Part shown: positions 36,510-48,172 of the stretch, piece by piece | How the letters are laid out: each line of letters begins with the position of its first letter | How positions within the stretch are numbered: the stretch's first letter is position 1 | Assembly (NCBI GenBank): GCA_022457065.1 | Contig: JAJGBQ010000004.1 | Span: 248,001 to 312,000 of the forward strand | Reading direction: 5' to 3' | Source: Curvularia sp. ZM96 | Lineage: Eukaryota > Ascomycota > Dothideomycetes > Pleosporales > Pleosporaceae | Length of the DNA: 64,000 nucleotides | Translations under genes and position numbers: made by a program | Notes under the pieces: generated by a model | The model's database searches: none | Told to the model about the DNA's origin: nothing | What the model saw: only the letters and a program-made list of their open reading frames with translations

Positions 36510-38047
36510 GTCGGCGGCATCCAGAACAGCAGCAAACAGCGACGGGCGACAAGCGATTTGAACCAGGGTGGGGGGCGCGTAGAGTAGGGTAGTGGGCGAT
36601 GCGTGAGAGATGGGTTGAGGTTGGGGTGCGTGGGTCAGCAGGAGAGAACTGGAGTCGGCAATGACGGCGGTTGCGTCGCTGAATCATTGGCGTGGCGCTG
36701 ACCCGCGCCCTGATTGGCGGCAGCATGCACCGCCTCATTCACTAGTGCCCTCACCTATACTAGCCGCCATCAGATGCAAGCCTGGCCGCTAGGAAGCAAC
36801 CTGCGGAATTTAACCCCCTGCTACTACGACAGAACTATCGTTTGTAAATGTCTCTACTCGGTGTTACTTATGCCGGTATTCTGGTGGCGGTAGCAAATTA
36901 ACATGCAGCTGGAATGTACGTAGAACTTGCAATCTTCTTTGCAGTCCGAATAACACCAAGTCTAGGACGCGGTTTGAATCTTTAGTACACTGACAGTGTG
37001 TAGCATGGGTATTGCTCAGGGAAAAATCATCAGTGCAACCTTGGAGAGTTACCTGAGCTTACTAAAACAACTCTCGCAGTATGTGTTGAATACCAAACAC
37101 AATGTTATGCCCAGCAACTGACCTAATTAGAACAACTAGCGTTGATCCCACACTCTACTTCATGTTGCTGTAAAGACCTAGCTGCGCGGGCGAAATGATT
37201 TGGCATTGTTTGGATTGTTTAATTGGCCTTGAACCTGGCTTGAAGAAAGTTCTAGGCCCACGGTAAGTGTATTCGAAAGTATCAATAGTCCTCTTTCGTC
37301 ACTACGTTACTACTCAACTCAATGCAATTATTGAAACCATGATACCAGCACCAATAAACTTGCAAAAACAGATCAAGTCCTAACGTAACTGCGCTGCAAT
37401 ATTTGGGCACTTTGATTGAGCCATCTTGGAATTGAACACTTTGGATGATATTTACTAAACTCCGTATCTTCAACTTTATTTTAACTTTCAAGGACACAAA
37501 TACGCACGGATACGTTTACCAGATACTGGCCGAACCACCGCTGCAAACACTACTGCAGCTTCAAAATCAAGTCGCAAATTGACTTTGCCAGCTGCTTATG
37601 TCTATGGTGCATCACGATGGGGTACCTATGCCAGCTCCACAGGAACCATATTCATCTTACAATATCTACAAAGAACCCACAATGTTCACCGCTTCGAACA
37701 ACACGCCGCAGTTAAAAAGAAAATCTCCATTAAACACGAGATTACTTCGTCACTCCATCTGACGCACTACTAAATTTGAGAAGAAAATGGCGTGGCACAT
37801 GGTGAGCACTAGTCTTCGTATTGTCGGAGGAGTCTAAGCGAAAGAAAATCGCAATGCGCTATGAGATTCCGGGTAACGGGAGCTAGAGGAACCCGGGAAT
37901 GTGGATAGATGGACCATCGCGTCTTGATTAAAGTTTTAAAATCTTAGTAAATAAATATAATACATGTTCTATGGAAAATCATTCGCTATGCGTACCAAGT
38001 GCATCCGCATTAATGCGTGACTGTGTTCGTCGATAGCACGTTTGTTT
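36510..38047. other. Intergenic region, no gene seen
   Basis: About 1.5 kb. The left end is the promoter of the small secreted protein. From about 36900 the sequence becomes AT-rich with stops in all frames and no recognisable coding or repeat structure; the right end is the 3' flank of the membrane protein gene. Confidence 0.5.
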
Positions 38048-39376
38048 TTATAACATATCCCTCGTTACCGTGACGTTTGTCGTGACAATCACATTATCTT
38101 TTCCATCTTGCGTTCGGCCCTCATCAGTAGTTCCAGTTGGAGTAAGACTCCCCTTTCGGTCCTGAAAAGTAAGTTCCACCTCGTCTTCTGACGGCCCACC
38201 CCGCACATGTGACGTGTACGTTTCCAGGTCAGTTGGGTCTGTTCGGCGTGACGGTCCGGAATTGTAACCTGTATTGCTGCGGGTTGTGTTCGAAGGAGAA
38301 TTTGAGCGCATGATGAGCGTTTTGAAGAAAGGAAGCGAGACGACGATGACGGCTGTGCACATTTCGGCAGTGCACCAGAGATCTAATGGTCCTTGTCAGC
38401 AAGTTGCACTTCTGGGTAGTTTTTCATGACCTCTTTTTCTTGGTAAACTTACTGCCGTCTTCATCGGAAACGTCGTAGTCCATATTGTAGACAATAAATC
38501 GGGCCAAACTGATCGCCATGGTGATAACGCCGAGTGAGAAGACACCAACTAACCCAAGTTTCTGTCGTTTCCGCAGCTTGAGACAGTTTACAACGAAGAA
38601 AGGCAAAATGAACACTGCAGTTTGCTGTTAGTCGGGTAGCGATTACTTGATGCTCAAGTACACATACATAGTAGGTCAGTGCCAAAATTGAGGACCCAGT
38701 TGACCACCAAATTGGCGTATGTATTCCATGTTGACAAGAGTTGGTTTTCGATGGACCTGACACTTTTAGTTAGAAACACATCTCCCAGAATGTCGCAATA
38801 GTCATGTCGTACCAGTTATCAGAGATCTTGGGTGCTATCAGAGTATCCGTCAACAAACTTGCCACAAAGCAACTGGCTACAACGCCAGTGGTGATGTAGA
38901 TTGCGATACGAAGACGACGGAAACCCGTTGGAATCAACCACCAGTAAAACGAGACAAGCGACGCCTTGGGGAAATAGAGACCAGTATCGAAGAAGTATAC
39001 GGATGCAAAAACAGTCTAGTCGAAAGCCAGTTAGCTTTTGTCCCTTGTTCGAGTAGAATTCGCACTGTAGTGCAGACGCACCTTGAGGTAATCGACTGAA
39101 TCGCTTCGCGTCTCCTCATCTAATGGATGATCGATCAGAATGAACAGAGCTCTGGTGGAGCAAATGAACCATCCCAAAGTGCACAACCATCCTCCCCACA
39201 CAAGCCAGTCAATATGTGTCAGATTGCGGTGCTCCAGGCGAACGCGGATCCAACATCGCATGAGTGTGACTGCAAACGCAATGGCAACCAGAACTGCCTG
39301 AATCACCTATGCAGAGTAAGTAAAGCGTCTTCCAGAGTTTTGGGCACGAGCTTACCACAGACGTGATGATCTCCAT
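38048..39376 (-). CDS. SAT4/PTH11-type seven-helix membrane protein (fungal rhodopsin domain)
   Basis: Six exons (39376-39356, 39306-39082, 39015-38813, 38756-38668, 38614-38453, 38382-38048) join in phase to 344 residues. The first exon is only 21 nt. Hydrophobic helices alternate with short loops, for example VIQAVLVAIAFAVTLMRCWI, IDWLVWGGWLCTLGWFICST, VFASVYFFDTGLYFPKASLV, IAIYITTGVVASCFVASLL, LFILPFFVVNCL and CTAVIVVSLPFFKTLIM. A hydrophilic C-terminal tail follows, rich in Ser, Thr and Asp. WGGWLCTL, the DTGLYFPKASLVSFYWWLIP segment and the NW at a helix boundary fit the fungal family named for the SAT4/PTH11 rhodopsin-like domain. There is no N-terminal CFEM domain. Members are putative plasma-membrane receptors; ligand and partner are unknown. 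Confidence 0.82.
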
Positions 39377-41218
39377 GGTGATGGGAATAGCCACACGTGG
39401 TTCACTTAGCGGAGATGCATGGGGCTCCACTGAATATACAAAGGGGGAGAGGAGGGAAAGGAACCAGCGTCTGTCGCAAGTTTAACGTTTCCACCTCTGC
39501 ATATACATCTGCAGCAAAACTTAGGGCTGATTGCCGCCGCGGAAAGGGATGGGCAGTGTACGAGTCGCAAGCCTAGGTATCCCTCGTTGGGCGGGCTATG
39601 TCTCGCATCTGGGCATGCGATCCACGACGTCTTAGATCGCCGTTAGCGTTGAACTTTGCGGTCTAAATGAAAATCATCCGACGCTAGAGGTCATTTTCCG
39701 TCAAATAGCAGCGACGGCGAAATGACTTAGCAGGTCTTGTTCTGTGACCCCAAACTACTCCAGAGTGCACTGACATTAGTAACCGCATTCACCAGTGACA
39801 GGACAAGGCGTGGTGATTCGCCTTCTGCAGGAGCAATGAAACGTTATCAGCATGTGATTAAACTTGCCGAACCTTTTTTTTTTTTTTTTTCAATGACAAT
39901 GAATGGTACATCTGATCAATTTTGTGCCGAAAGATAGCCCCATTTCTGCAGCCACGTTCGGGAATTGCAACGCCAGCCGCAATAGTGCTCGGTGGAACAC
40001 CATTAATGTCCGCATGGCGTGGAACAGGCGTCCACCTCCAGAAGGGCCTGTATCCAGAAAGACCTGCGTCGGGATCAACTTTTGAGACGCCAAACTTTTA
40101 AACTTTGAGCTAGCACCACGCGTTGATGCATAGTGTACCATGGATGATAGCGAGTCGCGAGCAACGGAGATCGAGACGCCTGCCACGCGGCGGGTCGTAC
40201 CACTGACGAAAAAAACGTGTCTAGCGGGCTTTTGTGGCTTTGGTCAAGCTTTCTCATTGGAATCAAGTAGAATTGGATCTTTTCAAGAGCGGGAGCCACT
40301 GTATACTTGACTCGCGATCCAGCCTGTTGGGGACTTGGCGGGGCCGCGGGGTCGCGAATAGTCCAATGATGGCCACTCATTATCGCTAATGTCAACAGGG
40401 CTTAAGAGTAGCCCTCGCTTCCGCCGATCAAGTTCTTGCCGAGTATGTATATCTTACTGGCACACGCAACGGCATGACCTTTATGATTCCCGTTGAGCAA
40501 CCAGGGTAGGCCCTGCGGCATGATATATCTCCTCTCGTGGCATCCCGTATCTACCCTCCGTCCATCAAAGCATTCATCCACCAGGCTTAGACTTGGTGAT
40601 CGACGGGTGTTTGATGCAAACTATAGAAGGACAAATCTTACTGATACTACCGTGTTCGATGTGTTGCAGATAGTACGACAGAAACAACGCTACCAAAATC
40701 GGCAGCCTGTTGTCGCCGAGAAAAGACCGTCCAGTCGAAGATCTGGGATATAGATGTGGGAACGTTTGCGTAAGCCGATGTCTTGTGATACAACTGCTAC
40801 CTGTGTGTCGAACGGGATATGACTAGAAAAAAATTGTGATCACAGTGTTGTCTTGCGTATGGACTATGTACTCGATAGGTGAGTGCGGCATGTCGGCGTT
40901 CCAACAAAAAGACCCTGCGTCCGCTATTCTGCTATGATGAGCATGTCAGGGAGCAACAAGCCAAGATTGAACCCATTATGTCTACACCTCAATGTGAAAC
41001 CTGAGTCGAGAGCGGCAGATAGTCTAGCCGAAAGATCTGTCATTACGTCAAGACCGGCATTAGGGCTTCTGGAATGATAAAACCGAGGCTACCGAGGTAG
41101 ATCGGAGCGTGCTACTCCGTAGGCTGGGTCGCATTCGTCCTTGTTTTCTAGTTCGCGTACCACTACTCCGTGAGCTCAGCCTCCCAGTGCTTAAATCTGC
41201 TAGCAGCAAACGGCGTGT
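39377..41218. other. Intergenic region, no confident gene
   Basis: About 1.84 kb. It contains a 17-base T tract and a minus-strand ATG ORF (40380-40075, 101 residues) that has no recognisable motif and no splice partners. The right end is the 3' flank of the Pus4 gene. Confidence 0.5.
39874..39890. repeat. Poly(T) tract of 17
   Basis: Uninterrupted run of 17 T on the plus strand in non-coding DNA. On the minus strand it is poly(A), which could mark a decayed retroelement or processed insertion end, but no neighbouring coding remnant supports this. Confidence 0.8.
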
Positions 41219-42383
41219 TCAAGTCTGTGGATGTGTCTCTTCAGCTGGCATCGGCGGGTCTCCGGCGTTGCCGTCAGCCACCTGGCTAACGACTGCGGGT
41301 TTCCTTCCCCATTTGCCCTTGTATTTGCCTCCTTGCTGTTTGATTCTCTCTCTTTTTGTGCCCGCCACCCAATCTCCGCGAAATCTTTGCCTTGGTTTTG
41401 CCTGCTCTTCCCCGATTTTGCGCTTCACATTTGCATCTCTTCCATTGACATGTCCTTCAACAACAGGGTTGGCAGTGACCCAGCTTTCAAGTTGTGGTCT
41501 AAGCTTTGGCCCCCAGACGTGCTCGCCAGCTTCGAGTTCCGCATATGTTAGCGCAGATGTGAAATTTGGCGACTCAGGTGGATTGCACATAGTGAAGTCG
41601 GCTTGTCGTGTTCGCAGTAGGGATGTCATGTGCGCGTAGGTGTCACATGCTCTACCGAGGTCGTGGGCGAAGCTGCGGACATAAAAACCAGAGCATACTG
41701 TAAGGCTTATTTTCGCTGCAGGTCCCAAAGCTCTATCGGTCTTGCCGGGCCAAGTGAAGTGGTGTTGTCCTGCTTCATACCATTCAAGGAGTTTGCACTC
41801 GTCGACGTGCATCTCCCGACTCTCCAATTCTCGCGGCAAGTCTTTGCCTTGACGAGCATACTCGCAAGCCTTCACACCATTGATCTTCAATGCAGAATAC
41901 AAGGGAGGTGTCTGCCGTATCGATCCCCTGAAGACTGCAAGTTTCTCATCAACTAGCTCTTTTGTCACGTGCGAATAATCCGCTTCGTGAGTAATGGCAC
42001 CAGTACAATCATACGTGTCTGTGCCTGCACCAAATAGTATAATGGTCTCGTAAGACTTCTTGCAGGCTAGATACCTCGAGAGCTGCTTTGTGCCACGCCC
42101 GATGCCTACGATAAGAATTCCAGCAGCTAAAGGATCCAGAGTTCCTCCATGGCCAAGACGGAAAACTTGGTCGGCAGATTTGCTTGTACGTTTAGGTTGC
42201 GTCCTGAGCAGTGGCGCGAATGTGGTTGATGGTGCAAAGGTTGCTTGCAATTTGAGAAGAACATCCGCAGATGAGACGTTTGCCGGTTTTGCAATAGCTA
42301 CTCAGTCGTCAGGTTTGAGGAAATATGAAAGAGTAAAGCAACGCACCAAATATACCCTCCAAGACCTTGTCGGGGTCGTCCAT
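41219..42383 (-). CDS. pus4: tRNA pseudouridine-55 synthase, TruB/Pus4 family
   Basis: Two exons (42383-42347, 42297-41219) give 371 residues. The TruB catalytic motif HGGTLDPLAAGIL lies near 62-74 with the catalytic Asp at about 67. KSYETIILFGAGTDTYDCTG, then RQTPPLYSALKINGVKACEY and CSGFYVRSFAHDLGR, are the other conserved TruB segments. Fungal Pus4 forms pseudouridine 55 in cytoplasmic and mitochondrial tRNAs. The start exon is 37 nt and encodes MDDPDKVLEGIF, which joins to AIAKPANVSSADVLLKLQ. A fungal basic C-terminal extension (about 70 residues, Lys/Arg/Gly-rich) may aid RNA binding. The gene is divergent from the C2H2 regulator. Confidence 0.92.
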
Positions 42384-42722
42384 GGCAGAACACGGATCAC
42401 GTTTGGTGGCGTTGACGGATCAGGAGCAAGAACAGTACCAATGCGATGGAAAAAGAAATCCTGGCCAGCGCGGGGCTAGCGCCAATCCTTCACCCCACCA
42501 AACACACCCACACGCCCTACGCCCTACGTAAAAAGTAACAGGGGATATGCGCACTTCATCGCAGCTGCGCGTGGGAGCACGCAGCCAATAGTATCCACTC
42601 TCTTGACCGTCTTAGGCTCAAGCGCTGTTGTAGTCTGAATTAGTAGATACGTTGTTATGGAATAAGCAATATCGGTCTGGTCTCTCCATCGCTGGCTCTT
42701 TCTCGCTCGTACATTCTCCTTG
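42384..42722. promoter_or_regulatory. Divergent promoter between Pus4 and C2H2 regulator genes
   Basis: 339 bp between two divergent ATG codons. No individual element is called. Confidence 0.55.
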
Positions 42723-44399
42723 ATGATGGAACAACAACGAGTGGATGATTGGCAACCTCCGTTATGGAACGAAGACGACGCTGATCCATCGTGGTTCCAG
42801 GAGTTCTTAGCTACGGACGTTGCACAGGATGCAACTACTACGGCATCCACGGTACCCGCCGCATTCGGCTTCGACGCATTCGCCAACGACATCAACTACG
42901 AGGACTTAGATTCCGGAGCTGGATCAGTGCCATCAGGAACCATTGACTTGACGAGCTTCACAGCAGATGCCACCTTCAGCCAAGCAATCGAAAACCATCG
43001 CCGACCGCCGGTACAACGACAGCGCACCCTTCCCCGCCGTCGGAGCAAGTATATGATCCGAAGATCAGTGGGAACATCCAGCCCTATCGCTATACCTGTC
43101 AGTAGTTCTCATCATGAATACGAGCAAGAGCAATCTCTTGCGATGCAGCGATGGCGGAATTCGCCACCGGAAGACGAAGCAGCATCGTTGACCGCCATAT
43201 ACAACGCTCTTGACGGCCGGCCTATAGATGCCTCCCCCAGAACCAGTCAGCACTACAGTCGTAATTCTTTTCACAAGTACCAAGGCCCGTCTTCGACTAC
43301 CAGTCTTGACAGTGCTGCGAGCGAATCTTCTTTACGATCGGGGAATTCTAGCCACTCTGCTACTTCGCAAAAACGTCGCAGTCAAACCAGCAGAACACGT
43401 GCGAAGGGGAAAGCCAAGATCAAGAATATAGATGACCCAGAACGCATATTCAAATGTACCTTTTGTTGCGATACGTTCAAAACCAAGTACGACTGGGCGC
43501 GACATGAAAAGTCCTTGCATCTAAACATGGAGGAATGGGTATGTACACCACATGGGGCTTCCGTCGTGCTGCCTCTGACCGGCAGAGTTCATTGTGCTTA
43601 TTGCAATGCCCTCGATCCTACGTCTAGCCACTTGCAACAGCACAATTACATGGCTTGTGACAATGGTCAATCTACGCCTCGAATCTTTCGTCGAAAGGAC
43701 CACCTCGTTCAACATCTTCACCTAGTCCATGGACTGGACACACTACCTCTGATCGACGACTGGAAGCTCGATTCGGCTCCTGTCACATCCCGTTGTGGCA
43801 TTTGTGATATCTCTCTAAGTAGCTGGGACGAACGGGCAGATCACTTGACCGCACATTTTCGAGAGGGCAAGACAATGGAGGACTGGAAAGGCGAACATGG
43901 CTTTGAACCCGCCGTTGCTGCTCGTGTCGTCAACGCATTCCCACCTTATCTCATTGCAGATCAAGCAAAAACGGTCATCCCATTTTCTGCTACGAATCCA
44001 GGATCAATTGACCACACTAACCAACTTATCTCACATATTCAATTAGAAGAAGCAACTTCGGCACTTAATACGGAGGATATGCAGGCTGAGGACCACCAGA
44101 CTTTGGACGACTCTTTGGCGGCCCTTCGAACACTGTCGTTTCAACACAACTATGATTTTGCTAAAGCTCTGACTCGCCATCTCAGCCATTTCGCAAGACA
44201 ACAGATGCTTTCAGGAAACATACCCACAGACGAGATGTTTCAACGCGAGTCACGAAGGCTCTTCTATCAAGATGAAGAGGATGGCTGGAACCAGACCCTA
44301 GCTGATAACCCAAACTGGCTACTTGATTTCCGTCAGCAAGGCGGTTTTATTGATGGGCAATCAGGGGACAGTAACTCACCGGCGCTAGACCTCTTATGA
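42723..44399 (+). CDS. C2H2 zinc finger transcription factor
   Basis: Single exon, 558 residues. The first 240 residues are disordered, Ser/Asp-rich, with an acidic start (DDWQPPLWNEDDADPSWFQE). A classic finger follows at about 242-266 (FKCTFCCDTFKTKYDWARHE, then KSLH), then a Cys/His-rich part with HCAYCNA and RIFRRKDHLVQHLHLVHG, and a further finger with SRCGICDISLSSWDERADHL. The C-terminus is helical. This three-part arrangement is common in an uncharacterised group of fungal C2H2 regulators. A nuclear DNA-binding role is inferred. The ATG at 42723 is followed directly by a second ATG. It lies between Pus4 and the first P450; a link to the P450 is possible but unsupported. Confidence 0.82.
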   Translation: MMEQQRVDDWQPPLWNEDDADPSWFQEFLATDVAQDATTTASTVPAAFGFDAFANDINYEDLDSGAGSVPSGTIDLTSFTADATFSQAIENHRRPPVQRQRTLPRRRSKYMIRRSVGTSSPIAIPVSSSHHEYEQEQSLAMQRWRNSPPEDEAASLTAIYNALDGRPIDASPRTSQHYSRNSFHKYQGPSSTTSLDSAASESSLRSGNSSHSATSQKRRSQTSRTRAKGKAKIKNIDDPERIFKCTFCCDTFKTKYDWARHEKSLHLNMEEWVCTPHGASVVLPLTGRVHCAYCNALDPTSSHLQQHNYMACDNGQSTPRIFRRKDHLVQHLHLVHGLDTLPLIDDWKLDSAPVTSRCGICDISLSSWDERADHLTAHFREGKTMEDWKGEHGFEPAVAARVVNAFPPYLIADQAKTVIPFSATNPGSIDHTNQLISHIQLEEATSALNTEDMQAEDHQTLDDSLAALRTLSFQHNYDFAKALTRHLSHFARQQMLSGNIPTDEMFQRESRRLFYQDEEDGWNQTLADNPNWLLDFRQQGGFIDGQSGDSNSPALDLL

Positions 44400-44618
44400 T
44401 AAAGCCCAGATGGAAATATGAGCCCTCGTGGCTTCGATATGATAGCGGTGATCGTTTAAATCGCTAAATCGCCGAGGGCGATGTGCTAGCCTAGAGTGTA
44501 CATAGCAGGTATGCAAAGACCATACGAAGAATATTACTTCACCGAGAAACAACGAAATGAATTGATGCCATTGCCTGCGGGGCATGACCCTATGTTCGCG
44601 TTACATATCTTCCAAAGG

Positions 44619-46278
44619 CTACTCATTCCGACGTGTGGCTTGTACCTCGACCATCATTGGAGGCTTCAGCCAGAACGAGTATGTCTCTTGGTTCATCCAG
44701 TTATCGCACTTTTCGCTAAGGCGAAATTCCAAATCCCAGATTAAACGACTCATAACAAGTCTCATCTCATACTGTGCCAAGCTATATGATAGTCAGTGTA
44801 TTGCAATATTGATGACAAAACGTGGCAGAGTCAAGTTTGGATGATTGCACTTACTTTCTACTAAGACAAGCGCGTGGACCACCTGAAAATGGATTGAAGG
44901 CCTTCTTGTTATCCCGTTGAAACTCGGTGGCACCTTCTGGTAACCATCGCTCGGGCACGAATGAGTCCGGCTGCACGAAGTTCTGTGAGGAGTGGAACAT
45001 CGGATAATGCAGTATGAACACGGTAGTGCCTTGGAGGACATGTTCGCCGCAGATGTTAGCTCCTCCCACAGGGACTAATCTTGCTAGAGCCTCTGGCGTG
45101 CCCGGGTAGACCCTCATGGTCTCGTCCAAGACCGCGCCAAGGTACGCAAGCCTCGCTAAGGCCTCAAAGGTCATTTCTTCTTTTGACTTGAAGTTGGCGC
45201 GAACTTCTTTCCTCAGTTTTGCCAAACACTGCAGATTCCTTAGAAGCAAGTACAGTGCTCCTGAGAGTAGAGTTGATGTGGTCTCTGACCCGACAACCAT
45301 GAAGAGTGCTGCGTTACCAATCATCTGGTCTACAGAAAGAAGTGCTTTCTTTCCATCGGGTCCGCCAGTGGTCAGACCCCAAAGATCCGGACGGTGAGTT
45401 TTCCTTCCCAGCCTCTCTTTCACCCTGTCTTCAGCAAATTTCATATGGGCGTCTCGTTTTGCCTTCATCGATTTTGGAATTAACAGCGGCACAATCTCTG
45501 ACGCAAACGGTATGTGGTAAAACACCACAATACGGATAGTGACTAATTTGATGGTACCGACAATCACCTTGACCCAACTGTTGTATTCCGACCGTTCCAG
45601 CAATCCAAGAGATGCGCCAAAGGCAAGATCGCCCATGACATCAAAAGCCAGAAAATTGAACATGTCGACCATATTTACCTCAGTACCTTGGACAGCATGC
45701 AGCTTGAGAGCTGCTACCAACCTATCGACATGCTTTTGTAGAAGAGGCTCCTGTTCTTTTAATGCCCGGGTAGAAAAGCCTTGGTTAAATAGTTGGCGTT
45801 GCTCACGATGTTGGTCATCGTCTATAACGTCAATAGTGCCTGGCTCGCCGGACAATGGTGGGAGATTGGCAAGAGGATTCTTCTGCAATAGCTTTCGAGG
45901 CGTAGAATTGCCTGTACCATGAATATCTCATCATCTTAGTGGGGCCCAGCAAATCAGAGAAAATACTTGTTACCCTTCCATGCGTCACTGAACGTGTAGC
46001 TCAACTCCCAAGGGCTCAACTGTACGATTGGACTATATCGCTCATGTAAATGGTGCGCGTCGAACACAGTGGTACCCCTCCATATGGAGAGAATGCGTGG
46101 TATAGGTGACGCCCTCCATAGGAGCGGGCCTGGGTATCTTCGAAGTGGGTGAAAAAAGAGGTTGTATACCGACCACCCAATAACACAGTTGATCTCATCA
46201 TCGTTAGCCTTTTTTTTTTCAAACCCCTTACTAAACACTACCTACCGCGAGCAAAGCTGTATGTATAACGATGTGCAT
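44619..46278 (-). CDS. Cytochrome P450 with atypical haem loop
   Basis: Four exons (46278-46246, 46193-45974, 45911-44855, 44781-44619) join in phase to 490 residues. Exon 1 (33 nt) and exon 2 together give a hydrophobic anchor, MHIVIHTALLAINCVIGWSV, then YNLFFHPLRRYPGP. The I-helix has VVGSETTS, the K-helix DETMR, then FVPERW. The haem loop reads FNPFSGGPRACLSR with Cys about 433; Ser replaces the usual Gly two places after the Cys. All other landmarks are intact, so it is probably functional. The family looks like class II microsomal P450s of secondary metabolism. It could be an outlying member of the cluster at 50-64 kb, but about 5 kb and a secreted protein gene lie between. The start exon is inferred from the CTAAC branch point and intron phase. 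Confidence 0.82.
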
Positions 46279-47056
46279 ACTTGATATTACCCAGAACGTG
46301 TTGCACAATGATGTTTTCGAAGAACCTATGTTGGCGATAAGATCACGGAAGGACTATAACTAGGGAAATTACAAATAAATTCACCATCATCTTCGACCAG
46401 CTAATATGTAGAGAAGCAGGAGAAACGAGACCAGACTTAACTCGCACGCGACACTTTATTCTTATTTATTACTTTTTAGATCTAGTTACTTATAAACTTT
46501 ATATAAAAGAATATTAAAAATTTATAGAATAACTTATCATTCTCATATAAGCTACACCTCACAATGGTTAATAGACAAACTGCTGTGCCCTAGCTGTGCT
46601 GTTTTTGTATCACGCCTGACCCGCCACTCTAGAGACAGTCTACATGCTAACCTTCTGAACCAAGAATCATTATTCTCGCTGAAGACCTGGCAAGTGGCAC
46701 TGGCATGCAAAAGCTCGGATGCGATAAGATTCTGTTTTCCGGAGACTAATTAGGACAAGATGGCTTACAGTACTTCTGAATGAATACCTGCTGTATTAAT
46801 GAAATCAACCTTCATTCTGGTGCTTTTGCAATAGACCTTGTAGCCTTTCCAAAGACACTCTTGGAGGAGCTGCAATGGGCCTACAACTGGCCAAACATAT
46901 CCGGCGAAGCCACAAGGCAAAATAAAAAGGGTATTCTGACCGGACGAGAGCATCAGCGGTTCGCACAGTTACAAAGCCGCCATTTTGATATTATAGAGCG
47001 TTATATAAGGCCAGACGTTCTGATCCTTTTTAAGGGCCTCAAAGGCTCTATCTAGC
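46279..47056. other. Intergenic region with AT-rich tract
   Basis: 778 bp upstream of the P450 and downstream of the cysteine-rich protein gene. The part at about 46440-46556 is strongly AT-rich. A plus-strand ORF at 46780-47055 has no recognisable content and is not called. Confidence 0.5.
46440..46556. repeat. AT-rich tract, possibly RIP-affected
   Basis: Long runs of TTTATT, TATAAA and AATATTAAAA units stand out from the surrounding balanced composition. Such patches in ascomycetes often come from repeat-induced point mutation of old repeats; no repeat family is recognised here. Confidence 0.5.
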
Positions 47057-48172
47057 TCACCGAAACAAGATCAGTATTGCACAGAACATTGCCATCGCGC
47101 GCGCAAGCGCAGACACCGGAGATGAAAAAGGGGCAACACTACGGGGACCATCCCCAGAGACGGTCGCCGAGCTGAGCGCACCAGCAATCAGCGTCTCACA
47201 GACGCTCGTTGTTCCAATCGGGCTGCAGGAACCACGGATAGGAGCTCCTGCTGTTGGCGTTACTGGAGGGGTGACTAGGGCTTCGGTTGGCGTTGGCAGG
47301 TTGCTGCTCAGAGAGAGAAAGATGGCCTGCGCGGCGTACGTGTCGGTTGCTTTGCACGTGAGTATGGTCGTCGATGATACTGTTGTACGCACTCGCGTTG
47401 TCGTTTCCGTCGAGAATGCAGATTGGAGTGTATAGTAATAGTAGTAGTACGTCCTGGTACATACGTTAGTGACTGGTAGTATGTCTTGCATATAAGGCGC
47501 TCAAAAAAAAAGACTGACCAATAGACAGTTGTCGAATAGTAACCCACATCCGTTTCTACACGCGCAGTGGTCGTTGGTGGGAGCTGCGGTGCCGTAGTCT
47601 TCATTGTAGCAGGTGCAACTGTTTGCGCCGCAGTCGTCGTCCGCGTCAACGTTGCACCACCACTGAGATACACGTCGCATGATGAGTCTGTACAACAAGT
47701 GAGACCCCTGTATACATTATTACGGTACCATTCGTAGCATCGGAAAGGTGCTGGGCAATAGCCATCGGTTCCACAGCAAGCATCATTTTTGGCAATGCAG
47801 CCTGTATCTGAGCAGCACTTGGGCTTGTCTGCATTGCATTGGCTCATTCCGCAGCAATCGCCTCCCATGCTTTGACCACAAATCCCACTTAGGCAGCATC
47901 TGTTAGTGTTCGGTCCGCAGCATTGGCTAGTATCTGAGCATCCTTGTGAGCGGAGTAGGATAGGGGGGAGCAGCCAGCTTACCGGAACACCATCTGTTTG
48001 GCGAGTAACAGTTACTTTGCCTTTTGTTCAAGAGGGGCTGGGACCACTCAAAATCTGCAAATGTCGCGTTGGCTAGCTCGGGCAGCCTGGGTGCTTCTGG
48101 AAACGTGAACTGCCCTTCAATATTGACGGCAGCACTCAGTGAAGTGCATATCACGATCCTCCAAATCCACAT
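47057..48172 (-). CDS. Cysteine-rich secreted protein, probably GPI-anchored
   Basis: Three exons (48172-47983, 47942-47519, 47453-47057) join in phase to 336 residues. A signal peptide (MWIWRIVICTSLSAAVNIEG) is followed by a possible Kex2 site, LLNKR at 47-51. Residues 55-150 hold a dense cysteine module with six CC pairs (QCCG, NRCC, DCCG, KCCS, ACCG, TCCT), each spaced about 9-25 residues. A Ser/Thr/Val-rich stalk follows, with a run of six Tyr, and the C-terminus is a hydrophobic tail (SALARAMAMFCAILILFR) preceded by small residues, as for a GPI anchor. Probably a cell-wall protein; the CC module resembles granulin or knottin-like chitin-binding modules only loosely. Function unknown. The first ATG in frame is used. 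Confidence 0.8.

Noticed and set aside
40075..40380. Minus-strand ATG ORF of 101 residues
   Set aside because: No recognisable motif, no splice partners and no supporting context; not distinguishable from chance.
42720..42722. TTG as start of the C2H2 gene, and similar TTG/GTG starts elsewhere
   Set aside because: Fungal nuclear genes start at ATG in nearly all cases; in each such gene a good in-frame ATG follows, or an upstream exon supplies it.
46780..47055. Plus-strand ORF of 91 residues
   Set aside because: No known motif and it runs into the end of the cysteine-rich gene on the other strand; possible repeat fragment but unsupported.
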